Assembly (NCBI GenBank): GCA_054661495.1
Contig: BAAFSQ010000012.1
Location: forward strand, 22,185-86,184
Length of the DNA stretch: 64,000 bases
Direction of reading: 5' to 3'
Source of the DNA: Zygophlyctis sp. KS116
Lineage: Eukaryota > Chytridiomycota
The notes under the pieces were generated by a model. The model was not told the origin of the DNA. It saw only the letters and a program-made list of their open reading frames with translations, and made no database searches. Within the stretch, counting starts at the first letter, position 1. Each line of letters begins with the position of its first letter. Of this stretch, positions 1 to 11,344 are shown piece after piece. Made by a program: the position numbers and the translations under genes.

Positions 1-172
1 TCTGCATTTGTTTTTTTTAAATTGTATCCTAAAGTCAGCACACTACACAAACACTACGCCTTGGTTTCCCACCATCATTTTTGATCATGATCTAGTAGTC
101 CGATATACTCTCCTACTTTCATGTATTGGATTAATTTGTGCATTGAAAATGTATTCTGATCATACTCTAATC

Positions 173-3025
173 ATGGATCAGCGATCATTTCGCGTTGAGA
201 AAATGAAATCAGTCAAAACATTTCCTCAAAGGATTCTGCCCGTTTACTGTCTATTGGCAGTTTACTTTTTATTTTGCTTATACTTTCTTAATCTACCAAG
301 TCTAGACAACAAGGTTCCAAAGGAATGCAGTCATGCAAAGATTAATTATGGAACCAATGGCGTTAATCATCGTTGGCCTGCGGACAGAGGAAATTACTCT
401 ATTCTTCTTAAAAACTTTATATTACTAAATGGGGATGGAGAAGAAGCCAAGGAACTTGAAATTTTGGTAAAAAATGGAATTATTCAGGAAATTTCATCAA
501 AGATAACTGGGGATTATGATCAAGTTTATAATCTTAATGGAAGATATTTAACTCCTGGGCTTGTGGATATGCATTCACATTTGGGGACAGATTCTTGGCC
601 AGAGTTTGAAGCGACTTCAGATACAAATGAAATGTCTTCAAATCCTGTTTTGCCTCAATTGAGATCTTTAGATGGAATTAATCCTGATGATTTGGCATTT
701 AAAATAGTGAATGGGGTGATTTTATCTTTCTTTTAAAAATCTAAGGGAGGAGTAACGACAGCATTGATTCTTCCTGGGTCTGGTAATCTAATGGGAGGAG
801 AAGCATTTGCTTTAAAGACACGAGTTTCAGATTCACATAGAGTGGAGGATATGCTACTAAACAAGGGGATGGCTGCAAAAGACTCTTGGAGATGGATGAA
901 GATGGCTTGTGGAGAAAATCCAAAACGGATTTATGGTTCAAGGGATATTATGCCGGAATCTAGGTATTACTAAAGCAATAATGTAAAGAATGGGGTCTGC
1001 GTGGTTATTTAGACAAAGGTTTGATGCTGCTAAAAGGCTCAAGGAAGAGCAAGATGATTGGTGTCAAAATAATGACAGGGAGTCGAGATTTCCAACTGAT
1101 CTTGCTTTAGAAAGTCTTGTAGCTCTTCTTAGAGGGCAAGTCAAGCTAAATGTACATTGTTACGAGGTGAATTGAATAAAAGCTAAAGTTAGACTTATGA
1201 TATAGAAATGATGGTTAGAAATTCTCATGAATTTGGATTCAATATTAGTGCATTTCATCATGCATTAGAGGCTTGGATGGTTCCCGATCTACTCAAAGAA
1301 AATAATATTGGTGTGGCTTTATTTGTAATACATATTCTTGAATTTTTAATAATAGGCGGATCATTGGGGATATAAAAAGGAAGCTTACGGGACAAGTGTA
1401 AAAGCTCCGACAATTCTTTCATCTCACGGAATTGACGTTGCATTCAAGTCGGATCATCCGGTTATAAATTCTCAACATCTTATTTACGAAGCTGCAAAGG
1501 CTCATGCGTATGGATTTGATCCCAAGCTTGCAATTGCGGCTGTGACTTCGGTTCCGGCTAAGCTGATGGGTCAAGAATGGCGTATAGGAATGGTGAGTGA
1601 AGGATTTGATGCAGATCTTGTAGTTTGGGATCGTTACCCTCTGAATATTGGGGCAAGTCCTGTACTTGTAATTACTGACGGTTTAACAACGCTTTCAAAG
1701 TTAGATTTGATTGAAGTCCAAAAGGAGCAAGTTCAGCAAAATCTTTCAAAAATACGTTTTGATATACCAAAAGATATTTCAAATTCCTTTAAAATGATAA
1801 ATATTTCATACATCTATGCCGATCGTGATAAAACATTTCAGAATGGAGAAGTTGTAGTTTTGAATGGGATTATAGATTGCATAGGCGAAGCAGGCTTGTG
1901 TAGTAAGGCAGCCTATTCAGACTTGGATGTTATTGATGCTAATGGTGGATCTGTTATTCCTGTATTTTACAGTAAATTGATAATAGGGACTTATAGCTGG
2001 CAGGTCTAGATTGGGACTGGAGGAAATACCCTCAGAGTCCATTACCAGTAACGGTTATCTCAATGATATTCCCGTCAAATCATTGACTCTTGCTCATGCT
2101 AGTGCAAAAGATGGTTTAAGACTCAACTATAACAATTCAAAATTGCTTCAGTCTGTTTTCAAGGGAGGTGATTTATTTACAAACTAATACCAGGGGTTCT
2201 TACAGCGATTTCTATCCCGCGAGCTATTGGTGTGATTTCTGGACAGAGTTGTGCTTTTTTGACAGGCTCAAGTGATATTCGCAATGCATTATTACTTGAT
2301 TATAGTGCGATGCATTACACGATTTCTAATTCCGCTAAAACATGTATACTTAATAGTAATTAATAATATAGCATCAACACCTACGATCTCACAGCAGATA
2401 GAAAAGCTTGAGGATGATTTAAAGGGGTTAGTAAACAGTGGTATTCTTTCAAATACTATTGCTGTATATGTGGATGATGCAAACGATATTCTTAAAGTAG
2501 TGGAAATGAAAGAACGAATTTCGAACCTTAGAATCAAATCCTGGATAATAATTGGAGGAGTAGAATCTTGGACAGTAATATTTACAAAATTTGATTGAAT
2601 AGGTTGCAAAAGAACTTAATGCATCCAATATTTCAGTACTATTAAACCCCAGTCGCTGCACTCCTTCTTCATGGGAGCATCAAAGATGCCGAATCCCATC
2701 GACCAAACCATCTGCAGTCTCTATTTTAAGAGATGCAGGTGTAAATGTTGGATTATCAGTTCCAGAAGACAATTTCCAGCGTGGATTACTCTGGGAAGCT
2801 GGATGGGCAAGAGCAGATGATACAAAAATGAGCGTATCTGAATCAATTGGACTTGTATCTTGGAACATTGCTGACATGTATGGCCTACCACACGGAACTG
2901 GGAGAATTTTAGTAAACACAACAGCAAGATTTATTCTTCATTCAGGAGAACCCGGCTCCCTTTCCTCTATGCCAAAATTAGTAATTGATTCTACGAGAAT
3001 CGACGCCAGACCGGAACAATCCTGA
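173..3025 (+). CDS. membrane-anchored amidohydrolase-family protein
   Basis: Metal-dependent hydrolase of the amidohydrolase superfamily, substrate unknown. Nine exons (173-715, 746-963, 989-1166, 1193-1324, 1356-1961, 1987-2167, 2194-2343, 2372-2574, 2603-3025) give 877 aa once eight introns of 25-31 nt are removed. A single hydrophobic segment at residues about 21-39, after a short basic N-terminus, looks like a signal anchor, so the catalytic part should lie in the lumen or outside. The HxH metal motif (DMHSHLG) is near residue 134, followed by GGVTTALILPGSGNLMGG, VHCYE, FHHALEAW and a SDHPV motif, all typical of the large eukaryotic membrane-bound amidohydrolases. ATG 173 is chosen because it directly precedes the anchor; ATG 149 is also in frame. 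The stop lies 35 nt inside the end of the convergent gene. Confidence 0.85.
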
Positions 3026-3455
3026 ACCAACTAGTTGATGATTTTGCTTTTTCTAACAACTTTTGCAAGTCTGACGGCCACCATCCTCCTTTTAAAAGAT
3101 TTATGAATTTCCTAGCAGTCTCTGGTTGATCTGAAATTGAAGAGGTAATTTTAAAGAAATCCAGAGAGTCCTGTCCAGATTTTTCTTTTGAAATACTAGA
3201 CACAAATGCATTTCCAATTTCCAAAAAGTCCGAAACCCAATCAAACCGCTTTTCCATCACATCATCCATTGCGGTTAGGATATCTGCCACTTCCCATGCA
3301 TTTACCAATTCTTGATTCATCTTTTGCCGCAAAGTTGTAGAAATCTGTGAAGCTAAAGCCAAATTAGAGTCTTGGCCATTGTAAAAGTGGCTAATTGTCA
3401 TTGATTTATGTACAGTAGAGTCATTTATAGACTTTAGATGAGAGTCATCAATCAT
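2991..3455 (-). CDS. hypothetical protein, 154 aa, possibly 5'-incomplete
   Basis: I do not recognise this protein. It is an open frame of 154 codons from an ATG at 3455, acidic and helical in the middle, with a tryptophan-containing C-terminal stretch (LLKGGWWPSDLQKLLEKAK). The frame stays open upstream of the ATG to a plausible 3' splice site near 3490, so a first exon may be missing; I found no convincing partner exon up to 3600. Its stop overlaps the last 35 nt of the convergent amidohydrolase gene, in keeping with the tight packing elsewhere. It could be a genuine conserved small helical protein or a fragment of one. Confidence 0.45.
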   Translation of the reverse strand: MIDDSHLKSINDSTVHKSMTISHFYNGQDSNLALASQISTTLRQKMNQELVNAWEVADILTAMDDVMEKRFDWVSDFLEIGNAFVSSISKEKSGQDSLDFFKITSSISDQPETARKFINLLKGGWWPSDLQKLLEKAKSSTSWFRIVPVWRRFS

Positions 3456-3656
3456 ACAAACTGATAAAACCTGCTCCAGAACCTAATAAAATTTGCAACC
3501 TTAACTTTTGAGGTTTAGTTTCAGGGTAAATGGTCGATTTGGTTTCATCTTTACAGTTTCAATACTGTTTAGATGCCTCAAAAGGAAACTGAGCAACTAG
3601 GCTTGTAGTGCCATATCTTGTTAATCCATTGTTAAAACAAATTGAATCAGCGATAA

Positions 3657-4750
3657 ATGGAGCCAACGATGAATTTTAGAATTATCACGAATAAAAATTT
3701 GATGGACGCTGACGATTCAATTGAGCCAATCCACTCCATACAGTCACTAAATTCACTTAATTCTAATGAAGGAGATTTATCTGCACTAGTAATAGCTCCA
3801 ACTCCTCAAGCTACTGACCTACAGCAATTAGCCATCGACGCTGAAGATGAGCCAGTCTCAGAAATACTGCCGCAAGTTGAAAAAGAGGAATCGGAAAAAA
3901 GTGCTGATGTTGATGTTACTACTAATGATGCAAACGATGATGATGATTTTGGTGATTTTGGGAATTTTGCATCTACAACTGTTGAAATGTTTCCCGCTGC
4001 TGATGGAGAAACGCGATTTTCACACTTTTCAGCTCATCTCACCAATCAAGATGTGAAAAATGGAATAAATCAGGTGTGGACAGTTTTAAAAGAGTTGGAA
4101 TCAAGGCCTGAATCTAAAAAGGGTCTGATCAAGGATAAGAATAATATTGTACCTTTAGTCACTGATAAAGATTGGGTAAAGTTGACCGATGCATTAGTAA
4201 ACGATACTGTCTTTTCAGAAAATGGGGGAGGTAGATTGGCGTGGAGGAGATCAATCATTAGGCAGAAATTCTTGGATTCGTTGAATATATCAATAGTAAT
4301 TTGTTTAATTTTATAATTAGACTAAAAAAAATCCTCCAGTTTCTCAAGTACCGACTACTCCTGAAGTAGCGCAAGAAGTTGTTATGCCAGTCAAGGAAGA
4401 TATTCAAAAGGATAAACCAAAAAATACTAAAAACCAACCGCTGAATGATAGAGAGAAAGATTTAACAGAAGCTAAAAAATTGTGTGATTCTTCTGAAGGT
4501 GATTTCTCCTAATTTGAACATTTAAGAAGAACTAAGGAAAAAATCTGTTCAGGAATTAGAATCTCTCCTTAAAAATATGCAAGCGTATCATCAGAAAATG
4601 TATGAACAGGCTAATTATTGGCTTGATGCCAAGGAGCAGCTTATTATGGATGCTGAAACTCATAATAAGGTTATTGCTTCTCTGGTTCAATTTGCAAGAG
4701 ATCAGCAGCAGGCTCCAAAAAGTATATTTTATAAAGATTTTAATTTTTAG
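3657..4750 (+). CDS. LAA2: LAA2/aftiphilin-like AP-1 accessory protein
   Basis: Predicted cytosolic accessory factor for AP-1/clathrin traffic. Three exons (3657-4295, 4321-4498, 4527-4750) give 346 aa; introns are 25 and 28 nt. Seen: an acidic stretch with tandem DFGDFG-type motifs near residues 100-107 (the aftiphilin-like signature that binds AP-1 gamma-ear), then a folded helical middle (residues 120-215), a charged linker and a C-terminal coiled coil (LESLLKNMQAYHQKM onwards). This order matches the fungal DUF5102/Laa2 family (yeast YBL010C) as I know it. Identification rests on architecture rather than on close sequence identity, so it is an inference. It ends 38 nt before the convergent helicase gene. 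Confidence 0.55.
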
Positions 4751-4788
4751 ATTCAAAGTCAACTAATAATACTAGGAAAAAATAAATT

Positions 4789-6421
4789 CTATTTAATTAT
4801 ATTCGTACTTGGGGATATTTTTAAGATATTAGCCATGGATTTAAATCTTTTTTCATAGTTGTGTCCTCCCAAAACGCTTATAACCTTTCCATTTCTTCCG
4901 GCTCTTCCAACTCTTCCTGCCATATGAAGGTATGATTGAGGTGAGGAAGATGGACCAAGAATGAAAACTACAGATGCTTTTGGCAAATCCAATCCACGTG
5001 CTTCATGCTCAGTCAATACGAGCCACCGTGGCAAGTTGCTATCTAGCTTTAGACTCTGACTTTGACTCTGCTCCTGATAATTTCGAATATCAACAAAGCG
5101 ACGTGCGTCTAATCCAACAGCATTTAAATTGGAAACTAGTTTTCGGACAGATACTGAAGAATGTGTGAATATAAATCCTGATTCCAAATTCCCTTGTTCA
5201 ATTATATATTTGACCGACTCAATAATTAGCAGATCGTCATCAGCTAGCGTGGTATCATTTTCATTTTTAGAAAATCCCTTTTGGGTTTTTGAATCAACTT
5301 TAGCATCTGATTTTACAACCGATAAAGATTCTTCCTGATTATCATCATCAGGTTTAGTCCAATCAAAGGCATATAAGCCATCCGCTTGTACTATGAATGC
5401 ATGATGTTCTAGAGTTTTGGGTAAAGCCAAAGAACCAGTCGTATCAACATGTATTGGATCCTTCACCCATCCACTTCTTTTAAATTTATTTCTCAAGGAA
5501 GAATTAATTGAAGCAGAGCATGCGATTACCTGTATTTTCGTCTCATTAACTATAATTTAAAAATATTTGAATTATACCTTTTAATTTCCTTGTTGCAAAC
5601 AATTGTTCAATAAGAGATTCACCATCCAATTTATGAACCTTCATATTGAATCTTTTATTAACTGTATCATTGGCAGACTCAGCATTAACAATACGATCTG
5701 CTTCATCTACAATCAAAAGTCGAATTCTTGAAAGGTCTAAATCCTTCGAATTAAAAAACTCCAACAGACGATTTGGAGTACCAACCACAATTCTTGGTGT
5801 AAATTTACTTAAAAGATCCTTTTGAGACTGTACTTCCGGTCCTGAAATAAGACATTGAACCATATATGCAATATCTCTTTCTTGAACATATGATCCACTG
5901 ATACCCTTTATCCAATTAAAAACTTGAATTGCTAAATCTCTAGTTGGTACAATTATCAATGTATGGACATATCTATCAAGATCCATTTTCTGATCATTTC
6001 TTATCGGTAATTGAAAGAAATCAACATTTTGATTATTTTGAGTATTGACGGCATTAGACTCATCAGCAATAGTCTGATCATGAATTGCATCTTCATCAGC
6101 ATCTGATTCTCCTGCATGCAAAGTTGAATTATTTGAAGCTAAAGTTTGAGAACCCAAGTGCTTCCGACCATGATGTGCAAGCCTAGGATAAGCTACTGCA
6201 GCCAATGCCAATCCAAATGTTTTTCCAGATCCTGTTATATCTCTAATAAATAAGTCTGCTCCTGATAAGATTGCAGGAATAAATGCTTTTTGGGAGAGAG
6301 TTGGATGAATAATTTGGAATTGTTTTTCCAATGCCGATGATAGCATTCCCTTAATACCGATCTCAGAGAATCTAATCTGATTTGATCTTTGAACCATTGT
6401 GTATCCGGCTTTTAATCGCAT
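4789..6421 (-). CDS. DEAD-box RNA helicase, MRH4/DDX28 type
   Basis: ATP-dependent RNA helicase of 534 aa; two exons (6421-5578, 5549-4789) separated by a 28-nt intron. The motifs appear in order: Q-motif region, Walker A as TGSGKT near residue 65, VPTRDLA (Ia), VGTPNRLLE (Ib), VDEAD near residue 238, SAS (motif III, usually SAT) just after the intron, and HMAGRVGRAGRNG (motif VI). A long low-complexity insert lies between Walker A and motif Ia. The divergent motif III and VI and the overall layout recall mitochondrial MRH4/DDX28, helicases of large mitoribosome assembly; that assignment is inference. Start ATG 6421 follows an in-frame upstream stop. It shares a 59-bp divergent promoter with the verprolin-like gene. 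Confidence 0.8.
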
Positions 6422-6480
6422 GTTTGGTAGGTTGGGCACTTAGGTCATTTAACGCCTGAGAACGTCATCGCTCGCTTTAA

Positions 6481-7405
6481 ATGTCCAATAATGCTCTATT
6501 AAAAGCTATTCAAAAGGGTGCTAGATTAAAAAAAGCTGAAACAAATGACAGATCTTCTCCTATAATAGAAAGTATATATATTTTTTAATCGTAGCAAAAC
6601 CCGGAAGTGCTTCAACTGTTCGTACAGCAGCTAAATTGTCTCCTTCAGCGATTAGACCTCCGAATAAATCTTCTCCTTCAATGGCTAGAACTGATGGACT
6701 ATTTGCAGGAGGTATACCGAAACTGAAGAAGAGAGGTAATTTGTCTTTAAAATTAACTAGAGATGATCCAGGAATCAGTGATGATAAACACATTTCTCCA
6801 AAATCTACCTCTCCAAATTTGACAAGGAAAACGGTAATTTCTAAGTTGCCTTATTTTAGATGTCACCTCCTTCTCGTAGAGCAAGTAATGTCTCTTCTAA
6901 TCCTCCAGCACCGCCTCCGCCTCCTCAATCATTTGCTTCTAATTCAGCTCCACCTCCACCTCTAGCACCACCTCTAGTACCACCACCAGCATCTAGAGGA
7001 AATGCACCTCCTCCACCAGCTGCAAGGAGCAATGCGCCTCCACCTCCAGCATCAAGAGGGAATGTACCACCACCCCCAGTACCAAGAACTAATGCACCAC
7101 CACCTCCAGTACCAAGATCAAAACCAGCATCTCCACCAGCTCCACCAGCTCCTAGATCAAAACCAGCATCCCCGCCTGTTGTTAGACCTGTAGTGCCCAA
7201 ACCATTATCTCCTGGATTTTCCCCATCTGGATCTCCAATTCTTTCAAAGAAACCTACAGCTGCTAAATCAGGAAACGAAACAGAAGGTCGTTTTACTTTT
7301 AAACTTCAAACACCTTGTATAAGATTATTTCCATCTGGAGAATATCAGAATGAAAATCTTCCAAAAGTCAGGGCGCAGCCGCCACCTCCTCCAGTGCGTA
7401 GATAA
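6481..7405 (+). CDS. verprolin/WIP-like WH2 protein
   Basis: Actin regulator of the verprolin/WIP family, 291 aa, three exons (6481-6571, 6595-6833, 6860-7405) with introns of 23 and 26 nt. An N-terminal WH2-like actin-binding motif (ALLKAIQKGARLKKAE) opens the protein at residues 5-20, followed by a second basic GLFAGGIPKLKK patch, a long proline-rich region with repeated PPPPP blocks (residues about 120-230, profilin and SH3 binding type), and a C-terminal GRFTFK segment like the WASP-binding end of WIP, closing in PPPPPVRR. The order WH2, polyproline, WASP-binding tail is diagnostic for the family. In a fungus it would act with WASP/Las17 and Arp2/3 at endocytic actin patches. ATG 6481 is the first in frame. 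Confidence 0.75.
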
Positions 7406-7470
7406 TAATACTAGATTGATTGCAATGAGTAATATATTATCCAATGATTTTTCTTTGGCTCGATTGAATA

Positions 7471-9111
7471 ATGATGGCTCTTTCCAAAGATCTTTTACGG
7501 CAAAAAATGTGAGTTTTTAGACTGTTGCTATTTAGCACTACTGCTCAGCATACTAGAGAATTTACTCTATTGGCTAATGCAGCGAATTTATAATGAAATA
7601 ATTAACTTTTTAGAGTTTGCCTATAGCTTCGGTGATGAAAACGGAGCTGCGTGAACCAACACGATTCCTTTTGATTGTGGCACCTCAGATTTCAGCCTTG
7701 AAGGATATTGTAATTATGGATTTCTAATCTTTAGCGATTTCCTGAAAGTCTTGCATTTCATCGGAACGTTTCCAAAGAGACTTGGCTGTTGGCTTTTTTC
7801 AACTTGGCAGATGCATCGGATATAGCTGGGCAGCTATCAATTAAACTGAAATCTGTTAGATTTGTAGATAGTGATTTTGTTTTTTCTATTTTGGATACTT
7901 TAGCGCCTTCTTGGATCTCTAATAATGAAGGCTGGGTAGCGATATCTGGAATGCAATCAGGAAGTTGTCAAAAGATAATGGTAAACAGCTTTACAATATT
8001 AAAAAATAGAATCTTATTTTGCCTTTTGGGGCTACTAGATCCATTTACCAATCAGGGAAATTATGGTTTGTAGAATTCTTTGATCTACGAGATGCTGCTT
8101 CTACTGTTGAAAATCTTAATGGAACCGTTTTGCCAGTACTTTTTATTCTATTAATACTAGGGAAATGTAGTTTTGAATATGAGATTACACTTGACTAATG
8201 GGAAGAAGTGGGCGCAGCAACAAAACTCTTCAAAGAATTTACGTGCTCTTGTTGATATCTCAAATTTCCAGACCAAAAATTCAAATGTTTCTAAATTTGA
8301 CAAGGTATGGCAGCCTATAGGATCATCCTGGAAAACAGCTCAGAACTTGAAGATTGATGAGTCTATTTTGAAAAATGACTGGACATCAAAGAATAGATTA
8401 ACAGGCAGATTTCTTGAGCCACAAATTCAAAACTATACAAAAGAGGATAAAGAAAACGTCTTTGTTAAATCTGTCGAAAAATCCTTGAATGATTGGGAAG
8501 GTTCCCTTGATAGCATGATTATCAGTGAAGGAGGTCGTATTCAATCAAATGAGATTGACTTTGGATTGATTGGTAAATTACAAATTATAACTTATCTCTG
8601 TAGCATCTGGAAAGGATTTAAGAAGTACATTTATGATTCGAAATATCCCAAACAAGTATACACAGCAAATGTTACTTGATTTTTTGAATGAAACTCACCG
8701 TGTAATTACTTTGAACTAAAATCTTAGGGAACTTTTGATTTTCTTTATCTAAGAATGGACTTTAAAAACAAATGTAATGTTGGCTATGCATTTATAAATG
8801 TATTTCTTATTAAAATAGTTAAAAAATAGTTTGCAAATCCAAAATCCATTTTATCTCTTGCTGATCGTATTCTTGGAAAAAAATGGAATCAATTTAATTC
8901 TGAAAAAGTTGCAACACTTTGTTATGCAAATGTTCAAGGACGGGATTCTTTAATTCAAAAATTCCGTAATTCAAGTGTTATGTTGGAGGATTCTAGCTTT
9001 AGACCTAAATTGTTTTATACTGTTGGCGATCGTGCTGGATCAGAAGAATCATTTCCTATTGGTCCAACTAAACTTAAATCAAAGTCTGATGTTTTATTTC
9101 GCCGTGAATAA
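7471..9111 (+). CDS. Mei2-like RNA-binding protein
   Basis: RNA-binding protein of the Mei2 family. My model has nine exons and 471 aa: 7471-7508, 7536-7581, 7614-7709, 7735-7980, 8010-8135, 8161-8572, 8604-8701, 8728-8799, 8830-9111. The C-terminal RRM is of the special Mei2 type: [30 protein letters not shown] and GYAFINF in order. Upstream are a degenerate RRM ([13 protein letters not shown], then VRFV) and a second one ([14 protein letters not shown]). The 5' end is uncertain: ATG 7471 followed by a 27-nt intron keeps frame, but the second intron (7582-7613) then needs a GC donor; ATG 7425 is a less consistent alternative. The role in meiosis or RNA decay is inferred from fungal Mei2. The 3' end overlaps the convergent peptidase by 18 nt. 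Confidence 0.75.
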
Positions 9112-9809
9112 TCTCTTAAAGTTTCTTTTTAAATCTAAATACCATTTGAATAGTTTAGATTTCCAATTTTTATGAGCCAATAGTTCCATATTATGACATA
9201 GATTATGCACTATACATTTTAAAACAGCTTGAACGATTTCAGCTTGATCCGATTCAATTTGGCTTGGCGGAACATGTATAAATAGTGCAGGAACACCGGT
9301 TTTCTGACACTGATAGAGAGCTTTGAAATATACAAATTCACAAAGATATAATCCAGCATCATGAGATATTTCAACTGCATCCAACCAGCCATTGAACTTT
9401 AAACATGCAATTAAACAGTCTAATGTAAATCAACCATAAATACCAAGATCAATATCAGTTGTAATAGATGATTCTCCTAATCCAGCAATACATTCGTTCC
9501 CTGGAGGGAGCAATCCTCTTTCATCAGACTCTAAAAGTACCTTGTATCCGGCTTTAAATAACTTTTATTATGTGCCAAGGCCTCTAATCGCAAAGGACCA
9601 TCATGTCCGACACCGACATGAATAATCATATCCAAGTCTTTAGGATACTTCAACTCCAAAATACTCTCGTACTCTACCTCTAGCAAGAGTTTTGTAATTT
9701 CCCAACCAGGAACAGGATCTATTCTCTTGACAGCCTCCCAGGAAGGATTAATGGAATAGTGCTTAAATGGACCATAACCGGTTATCAATAATCTTTTCTT
9801 TGGGATCAT
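9094..9809 (-). CDS. pyroglutamyl-peptidase I (C15 cysteine peptidase)
   Basis: Removes N-terminal pyroglutamate from peptides in the cytosol. Three exons (9809-9563, 9530-9444, 9419-9094) give 219 aa, the usual length; introns are 32 and 24 nt. The N-terminus starts straight into the family motif (RLLITGYGPF), so ATG 9809 is secure. A GVGHDG-LEALAHNK region precedes the first intron, ECIAGLGESSITTDIDL follows it, and the catalytic cysteine lies in SHDAGLYLCEF with the catalytic histidine in FIHVPP. Only a 32-nt intron starting at a GTTATT donor joins the first two segments in frame. The start codon is 12 bp from the divergent OFD1 start, and the stop overlaps the Mei2-like gene. Confidence 0.85.
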
Positions 9810-9821
9810 CAGTAAAATATT

Positions 9822-11159
9822 ATGATAAATCAAACTTACAATGGACAAGAATGGAAGAATCCACTCAGAAACCACTATCAAAACTATAAAGACTTTAATG
9901 ATCCAATCTCTAGTACTGATCTGACTTGTGCTCCGTTTAGAATTATTACTTGCCCAAACTTTGTATCACAGGAAAAGATTGATTTATTGGTAGATGAAGT
10001 CAAGGCACTAGAGTTTAAGCATAAATCAAATGATCTCTATGAATTCTATCAATCAAATGAATTGAAATTCAACAAGACTGGAGTCATTGCTGAACTCGCT
10101 TCAAGTTTATCATCTGCTGAATGGATTTCAACTCTCTCTGAAATTACTGGAACTCAGTTATCAGGGGATTTAGATATGGCAGCTCAGGAATATAGACAAG
10201 GAGGCTATTTGTTATGTCATGATGATGATATGGGACAAGATCAAGACGCTAGATTAATTGCATTTATACTCTATTTATGTGATCCTGAATGGAAAGAAGA
10301 AGATGGAGGACAATTACAATTATATGATACAGATGAAAGTGGTAGTCCTGGCCAAGTTGTAAGATCGATACTGCCTAAAAGGAATACTTTTGCATTTTTT
10401 AGTCTATCTAAAACATCATATCATCAAGTTCAACAAGTATTTTCTAGTAGATTTAATAGATATTCAATTACAGGATGGTTTAGAGGAACAAGAAAGACTA
10501 TTCCTCAAATATTAAAACTTGAAACTCTAATTAATCCAACAATCAACTTTACTGATTGGATTAATCCTCTCTACTACAACTCTTCAAACATTACAATGTT
10601 GAAAGATGCATTTAGTGATCAGTCTTATTTAGTTTTAAGGGATTTTATAAAGACTGATCTCTTTACAAGTCTCTTAAATTCTAGCTCAAACCTTGAATTT
10701 TGTCAAATTGGACCTGCAAATGTCCAATCCTTTTCTAAACTTGTAAAATGCAATCAACTTTGGACTCAGTTTCTAGTCTGGTTTCAGTCAAAAGAGTTTA
10801 AATCTTGGGTAGAATCTATTTCAGGACTCTGTCTAACTACTTTTACCAGTCTTAATGCACGTAGATTTTCTGTTGGAGATTATACTCTTGTTCACGACAG
10901 AGTAATAGATCCTTTAGGATTAGATGTAATCTTTTCATTCCCAGTCTTTAAAACCTCAAACACAGAATGGAATGAATCTTGGGGAGGTCAATTACATTAC
11001 ATTTATGATAAAGATTCTATTTTTACTCATACTCCTCAACAAAATGAATTAGTTTTAGTTTATAGGAATGATTCAGATATACACAAATTCGTAAAACATG
11101 TGTCACATTCATCCTTTGGAGACCGATTAGAAATTTGTGGAATTTATCTAGAAAAATAG
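9822..11159 (+). CDS. OFD1: prolyl 3,4-hydroxylase OFD1/TPA1 (OGFOD1)
   Basis: Fe(II)/2-oxoglutarate oxygenase that hydroxylates a proline of ribosomal protein uS12 in its known orthologs and influences translation termination and hypoxic regulation. A single exon gives 445 aa. The N-terminal double-stranded beta-helix carries the iron-binding CHDDD segment (residues about 129-133), ILYLCDP, a DGGQLQLY strand and the distal YHQVQQV...RYSITGWFRG block, matching OGFOD1/Tpa1. The C-terminal half is the second, non-catalytic cupin-like domain (SWGGQLHYIYD, CGIYLEK). It has no introns, unlike most neighbours. The start is the first ATG, 12 bp from the divergent peptidase start. Confidence 0.9.
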   Translation: MINQTYNGQEWKNPLRNHYQNYKDFNDPISSTDLTCAPFRIITCPNFVSQEKIDLLVDEVKALEFKHKSNDLYEFYQSNELKFNKTGVIAELASSLSSAEWISTLSEITGTQLSGDLDMAAQEYRQGGYLLCHDDDMGQDQDARLIAFILYLCDPEWKEEDGGQLQLYDTDESGSPGQVVRSILPKRNTFAFFSLSKTSYHQVQQVFSSRFNRYSITGWFRGTRKTIPQILKLETLINPTINFTDWINPLYYNSSNITMLKDAFSDQSYLVLRDFIKTDLFTSLLNSSSNLEFCQIGPANVQSFSKLVKCNQLWTQFLVWFQSKEFKSWVESISGLCLTTFTSLNARRFSVGDYTLVHDRVIDPLGLDVIFSFPVFKTSNTEWNESWGGQLHYIYDKDSIFTHTPQQNELVLVYRNDSDIHKFVKHVSHSSFGDRLEICGIYLEK

Positions 11160-11344
11160 AGTATGCCATTTTCTACTTAAAATTCCCAGTGTCTGAACTC
11201 TCTCAGTACCTTTACTCTATAATCAGATAAGGATTATTACCTTATAAGATTTAAAGACTAGGCCATCCATGTAACCTGCACCTTCCCTTCTCTGTTTTGA
11301 AAAATCATAGAGTTAAGTATACTTTTTGAAAAATCACTGGAAAA

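Noticed and set aside
2991-3025. Overlap of amidohydrolase and hypothetical gene as evidence that one is false
   Set aside because: Other well-supported convergent pairs also overlap here, so the overlap alone is not disqualifying.
6925-7200. Glycine-rich ORF on the minus strand
   Set aside because: It is the mirror of the proline-rich codons of the verprolin-like gene, with no splice or start support.
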